This document shows positions 22,230 through 25,398 of a stretch of 25,398 bases of DNA, in pieces (position 1 is the first letter of the stretch; every line of letters starts with the position of its first letter). Below the pieces are notes generated by a model. That model was not told the origin of the DNA. It was given only the letters and a program-made list of their open reading frames with translations, and ran no database searches. A program made the position numbers and the translations under genes. The DNA lies in assembly GCA_031422195.1 (NCBI GenBank), contig JANOPZ010000067.1:1-25398 (forward strand), in the 5' to 3' direction. Origin of the DNA: JALOTE01 sp031422195 (GTDB taxonomy: Bacteria; Pseudomonadota; Alphaproteobacteria; Rhizobiales; Rhizobiaceae).

Positions 22230-22737
22230 AATAATACCCTTTACCAAGCAATGCGAATTCAATGCATTCGGTTGTGGTCAACCTTCGATTGACCGATTTC
22301 TCAAAAATAAAGCCGGTAAGGCTGTGCGTCGGCATGAACAGCGAATTTTCTGCGCCTGCCTAATCGGAACAAAAGCAGTAATAGGTTACTATGCGTTGCA
22401 ACTGGGGTCCGAGAATGTTTCCGACCTCCCTAATTCTATGAAAAACAACTACCTAAAATCAAGAGTTGCGTTTCCAGCAATTCAACTGACTTTCATTGGC
22501 GTTGATACAAACTACCAACGACAAGGCCTTGGCTCGTTCCTCCTTATGGATGCATTAAATAAAGTTGCTGCAATTGCTGAATATGCTGGATTTTTTGCTC
22601 TCACATTAGTAGCAATTGACAGCCAAACTGCTGAATTTTATCAAAAAATTGGATTTAGCATTTATTCAGAAGATTTGAAAAACCCGAAATTACTATACCC
22701 ACTCGAAGATATTTTGACTTTGTTTCGAAGAAACTAA
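22186..22737 (+). CDS. GNAT-family N-acetyltransferase (TacT-like)
   Basis: 183 residues with GTG start at 22186; an in-frame TAA at 22180 blocks a longer version. Acetyl-CoA motif A is FIGVDTNYQRQGLGSFLLMDAL, with the pyrophosphate loop QRQGLG; the N-terminal FNAFGCGQPSIDRFLKNKA matches the FxCGxxxLDxFL pattern of TacT/AtaT-type toxins, which acetylate charged tRNAs; the late Tyr in TAEFYQKIGF sits where the catalytic Tyr does. The gene is clearly AT-richer than its flanks, suggesting transfer. Its TAA overlaps the glpK stop tail to tail (CTAA, 22734-22737). A TacT-like toxin is likely; an ordinary small-molecule acetyltransferase remains possible. Confidence 0.85.
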   Translation: MPAANQTAFNLAQLEIIPFTKQCEFNAFGCGQPSIDRFLKNKAGKAVRRHEQRIFCACLIGTKAVIGYYALQLGSENVSDLPNSMKNNYLKSRVAFPAIQLTFIGVDTNYQRQGLGSFLLMDALNKVAAIAEYAGFFALTLVAIDSQTAEFYQKIGFSIYSEDLKNPKLLYPLEDILTLFRRN

Positions 22738-24227
22738 TTCGCGCTCAGTGTCCGCCGCACTGCATCGTGCCAGCCTTTGAGCTTGGCCTTGCGGGTTGCG
22801 GCGTCCATGACTGGCGAAAATCGCCTGTCGCGCTCCCAGCCTTTAGCAAAACGCGCCATATCAGGCCAAACGCCCGCGCGTGAACCTGCAAGCCATGCGG
22901 CTCCCAACGCTGTGGTTTCGAGCACCACCGGGCGGTCAACCGGTGCATCCAAAATGTCAGCAAGGCATTGCATCGTCCAATCCGAAGCCACCATGCCGCC
23001 ATCCACGCGCAGCACCGTGTCGTTGCTTCTGCGACTCCAATCCTTTTTCATTGCATCGAGCAAATCGCGGGTCTGGTAGGCGACGCTTTCGAGCGTTGCT
23101 TTGGCTATCTCATTGGGGCCGGTGTTGCGGGTCATGCCGTGCAATGCGGCGCGGGCTTCAGCATCCCAGTGCGGCGCTCCAAGGCCGACAAAAGCTGGCA
23201 CAAGATAGACATTCTGGTGGCTGTCAGCCTTATCAGCCATCACGCCGGTGTCGGCCGCCGATTTGATGATTTTGAGCCCGTCACGCAGCCATTGCACTGA
23301 AGCGCCCGCCATGAAGATTGAGCCTTCAAGCGCATAGGTGGTTTTGCCGTCCAGCCTATAGGCAATCGTTGTCAGCAACCGGTTTTTAGAACGCACCAAA
23401 TCTGTACCGGTGTTTAATATCGCAAAACAGCCGGTACCGTAGGTTGATTTCATCATGCCGGGTTCAAAGCATGCGTTGCCGATAGCCGCAGCGTGCTGGT
23501 CACCCGCCACACCTAAAATGGGTATTTCCGCACCAAACAGCTTTTTGTCAGTGACGCCAAAGTCAGCGGCACAGTCTTTCACCTCTGGCAGCAATGCCAT
23601 TGGGACATTGAGCATATTGCAAAGTTCTGCATCCCAGACATTTGTCTTGATGTTGTAAAGCAAGGTTCGGCTGGCATTGGTTGCGTCGGTGGCGTGCACT
23701 TTACCGCCGGTGAGCCGCCAGATCAAAAACGTATCGATTGTTCCGGCAGCCAGCGTGCCTTTCTTGGCGGCAGCTTTTGCGCCCGGAATATGTTTGAGCA
23801 TCCACGAGAGTTTGGTTCCGGAAAAATACGGGTCGAGCAACAAACCAGATTTTTTGGTGAACGTAACCTCCCAGCCCGATTTTTTCATTTTGGTGCATTC
23901 AGCTGACGTGCGCCGGTCTTGCCAGACAATCGCATTCATCAAGGGTTTGCCCGTTGCCCGGTCCCAAAGGACAATTGTTTCACGCTGATTGGTGATGCCA
24001 ATGGCGGTAATGTCTGATGCGTTGAGTTTTGCTTTTTTCAGCGCTGCTATACACGTTGAAACGACGCTGGCCCAAATCTCTTCAGGGTCATGTTCCACCC
24101 AGCCGGAATCTGGGAAGATTTGGGTAAATTCCTGCTGGGCTGATGCCACTACTTTTTGGCTTGCGTCAAATATAATGGCCCGCGTCGACGTAGTGCCTTG
24201 ATCGATCGCTAAGATAAAGCCGCTCAT
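22734..24227 (-). CDS. glpK: Glycerol kinase
   Basis: Phosphorylates glycerol to glycerol-3-phosphate. 497 residues, the usual length, FGGY fold: phosphate 1 motif LAIDQGTTSTRAIIFD (7-22), WVEHDPEEIW, the glycerol-site region IVWQDRRTS, catalytic Asp243 in GVAGDQHAAAIG, STYGTGCF, and the FGGY-type signature EGSIFMAGASVQWLRD. ATG at 24227 follows a very strong GGAGGGGG. It lies 72 bp after gshB on the same strand; no glpF, glpD or glpR is beside it in the window. No terminator fits between it and the convergent GNAT gene. Confidence 0.97.
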   Translation of the reverse strand: MSGFILAIDQGTTSTRAIIFDASQKVVASAQQEFTQIFPDSGWVEHDPEEIWASVVSTCIAALKKAKLNASDITAIGITNQRETIVLWDRATGKPLMNAIVWQDRRTSAECTKMKKSGWEVTFTKKSGLLLDPYFSGTKLSWMLKHIPGAKAAAKKGTLAAGTIDTFLIWRLTGGKVHATDATNASRTLLYNIKTNVWDAELCNMLNVPMALLPEVKDCAADFGVTDKKLFGAEIPILGVAGDQHAAAIGNACFEPGMMKSTYGTGCFAILNTGTDLVRSKNRLLTTIAYRLDGKTTYALEGSIFMAGASVQWLRDGLKIIKSAADTGVMADKADSHQNVYLVPAFVGLGAPHWDAEARAALHGMTRNTGPNEIAKATLESVAYQTRDLLDAMKKDWSRRSNDTVLRVDGGMVASDWTMQCLADILDAPVDRPVVLETTALGAAWLAGSRAGVWPDMARFAKGWERDRRFSPVMDAATRKAKLKGWHDAVRRTLSAN

Positions 24228-24299
24228 GGTACCCCCTCCGGAATTTATTTTGTTCAGCTAATTCGCTTCAACCATCGCGGTCAACGGGACCAAACCATT

Positions 24300-25241
24300 T
24301 TAAGCGCGCCGCTTTTCCACTGCGTCCCAAAATAGGGCCGCAATATCGGCACCACCGAAGCGTTTAACCTCACGGATACCGGTTGGCGACGTGACATTAA
24401 TCTCAGTCATGTAGTCGCCGATAACATCAATACCAACTAAAATTTGACCTCGTTTGCGCAGCTCAGGCCCTATACGGGCGCAAATTTCAAGTTCGCGTGC
24501 CGTCATTTCTGTTGGCGTGGCTTTGCCGCCAACATGCATATTGGAGCGTGCTTCGTTAGCCGCCGGGACACGATTTATCGCGCCGACAGGTTCTCCTTCA
24601 ATCAAAATAATGCGCTTATCGCCCGCGCGCACGGCTGGCAAATAGGCCTGAATCACCAAAGGCTCACGGTTTGCATGGGCAAACATTTCAAGAAGAGACG
24701 CTAAATTCTTGTCGTCTTTGTGGAGCAAAAACACGCCGGCGCCGCCATTGCCATAAAGCGGTTTAACAATAATATCGCCGTGTTTGGCGCGGAATGCGTC
24801 AATCATAGCGCGATCTTTGGAAATCAGTGTCGGTGGCATCAAATCCGGAAACTCTGTCACAAACAGTTTTTCCGGCAAATTGCGTACCTGAAACGGGTCG
24901 TTCACCACCAGCGTTTGGGGATGAATGCGCTGCAATAAATGTGTGGTTGTCACGTAAAACATATCGAACGGCGGGTCTTGGCGCAGCAAAACGACATCCA
25001 TCTCAGACAAATCTGTTATATTAGCCGCGCCAAGGGTGAAGTGATCATCCTTCACATCGCGAAGCTGCATAGACTCTAACGCTGCAATAACTTTGCCGTT
25101 TTCCATTGAAAGCCGGTCTGGCGTCAGATGAAACAAATGATGGCCGCGCGCTTGCGCCTCCAAACCCAATGCAAATGTAGTGTCACCGGCGATATTGACC
25201 GTTGAAATATGGTCCATTTGGACAGCAATTTTAAGAACCAT
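24300..25241 (-). CDS. gshB: Glutathione synthetase
   Basis: Joins gamma-glutamylcysteine and glycine with ATP to make glutathione. 313 residues, ATP-grasp enzyme of the prokaryotic GshB type. Visible: N-terminal KIAVQMDHISTVNIAGDTTFAL, LRQDPPFDMFYV, substrate-domain NDPFQVRNLPEKLFVTEF, the ATP-grasp loop IIVKPLYGNGGAGVFLL (157-173), and metal ligands Glu280 and Asn282 in MTEINVTSPTGIRE. The 3' end lies 72 bp before glpK. ATG at 25241 is the family start. Confidence 0.97.
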   Translation of the reverse strand: MVLKIAVQMDHISTVNIAGDTTFALGLEAQARGHHLFHLTPDRLSMENGKVIAALESMQLRDVKDDHFTLGAANITDLSEMDVVLLRQDPPFDMFYVTTTHLLQRIHPQTLVVNDPFQVRNLPEKLFVTEFPDLMPPTLISKDRAMIDAFRAKHGDIIVKPLYGNGGAGVFLLHKDDKNLASLLEMFAHANREPLVIQAYLPAVRAGDKRIILIEGEPVGAINRVPAANEARSNMHVGGKATPTEMTARELEICARIGPELRKRGQILVGIDVIGDYMTEINVTSPTGIREVKRFGGADIAALFWDAVEKRRA

Positions 25242-25398
25242 GAGCGCGCAACTTCATATTTGGTTGATTATTCAGCAATTGACCCAAGCCTCTTGCATGA
25301 AAGCAAGCGACGTTAGCACTTTGGAAGCATCAATACCCGATAATAGAGTGAACTTCCTGGCACCATGTTCTTGAAAAGATTGATATGCTGTCTCAAAT
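25242..25398. other. Right-edge region upstream of gshB
   Basis: 157 bp with no recognised gene. The minus strand is open from the window edge (25396) to a TGA at 25274-25272, about 41 codons (FETAYQSFQEHGARKFTLL...), which could be the last part of a gene entering from the right, 30 bp before gshB. Codon choice (CTA, TTA, AGG) is unlike the neighbours, so this is weak. Otherwise it should hold the gshB promoter. Confidence 0.3.

Noticed and set aside
25180..25374. 64-codon plus-strand frame at the right edge
   Set aside because: It starts inside gshB on the opposite strand, lacks a Shine-Dalgarno and resembles no known protein.

Overview
The window looks like a piece of an alphaproteobacterial chromosome, most likely Hyphomicrobiales (Rhizobiales). 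The evidence is: a dnaK-dnaJ-pmtA-(FMN reductase)-pyrF-DUF1330 gene order, a rhizobial-type phospholipid N-methyltransferase, an intracellular PHA depolymerase with a Cys nucleophile, a bacterial transglutaminase-like cysteine proteinase, and a direct-repeat GTTC-N7-GTTC LexA-type box before comM. Base composition is moderate and coding density is high. The genus cannot be named from the sequence alone.

Layout. (a) 1-1465: 3' part of hutU (histidine degradation), plus strand. (b) 1510-4604: an OmpR/EnvZ-type two-component pair on the minus strand, divergent from a secreted four-EF-hand protein, with an operator-like repeat cluster between them and a terminator after the EF-hand gene. (c) 4630-4716: tRNA-Leu(CAG), minus. 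(d) 4788-10121: a minus-strand run mepA - glk - ABC exporter - dapB - gpmA joined by 4-bp stop/start overlaps or short gaps (murein endopeptidase, glucokinase, exporter, lysine/DAP synthesis, glycolysis). (e) 10225-11860: comM behind a LexA-type box, convergent with a secreted cysteine proteinase gene; a 24-bp tandem repeat covers the junction. (f) 12733-19464, all minus: dnaK - dnaJ - pmtA - FMN reductase - pyrF - DUF1330 - phaZ, with a heat-shock-like promoter before dnaK. (g) 19794-21937, plus: universal stress protein, Nfu-type Fe-S scaffold, and an AraC-HTH/O6-methylguanine methyltransferase fusion. (h) 22011-22737: an AT-richer two-gene insert, an unrecognised 72-residue protein overlapping a GNAT acetyltransferase, arranged like a toxin-antitoxin unit. 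(i) 22734-25241, minus: gshB then glpK.

Most of the window is core metabolism and stress response. The parts least explained by known families are the EF-hand/two-component locus (repeat-bearing extracytoplasmic segments on both partners plus a compact operator cluster), the small-ORF/GNAT pair, and the 20-bp repeat array between dnaK and the universal stress gene. I saw no insertion sequence, phage gene or CRISPR array, and no frameshifted gene among those I recognise.
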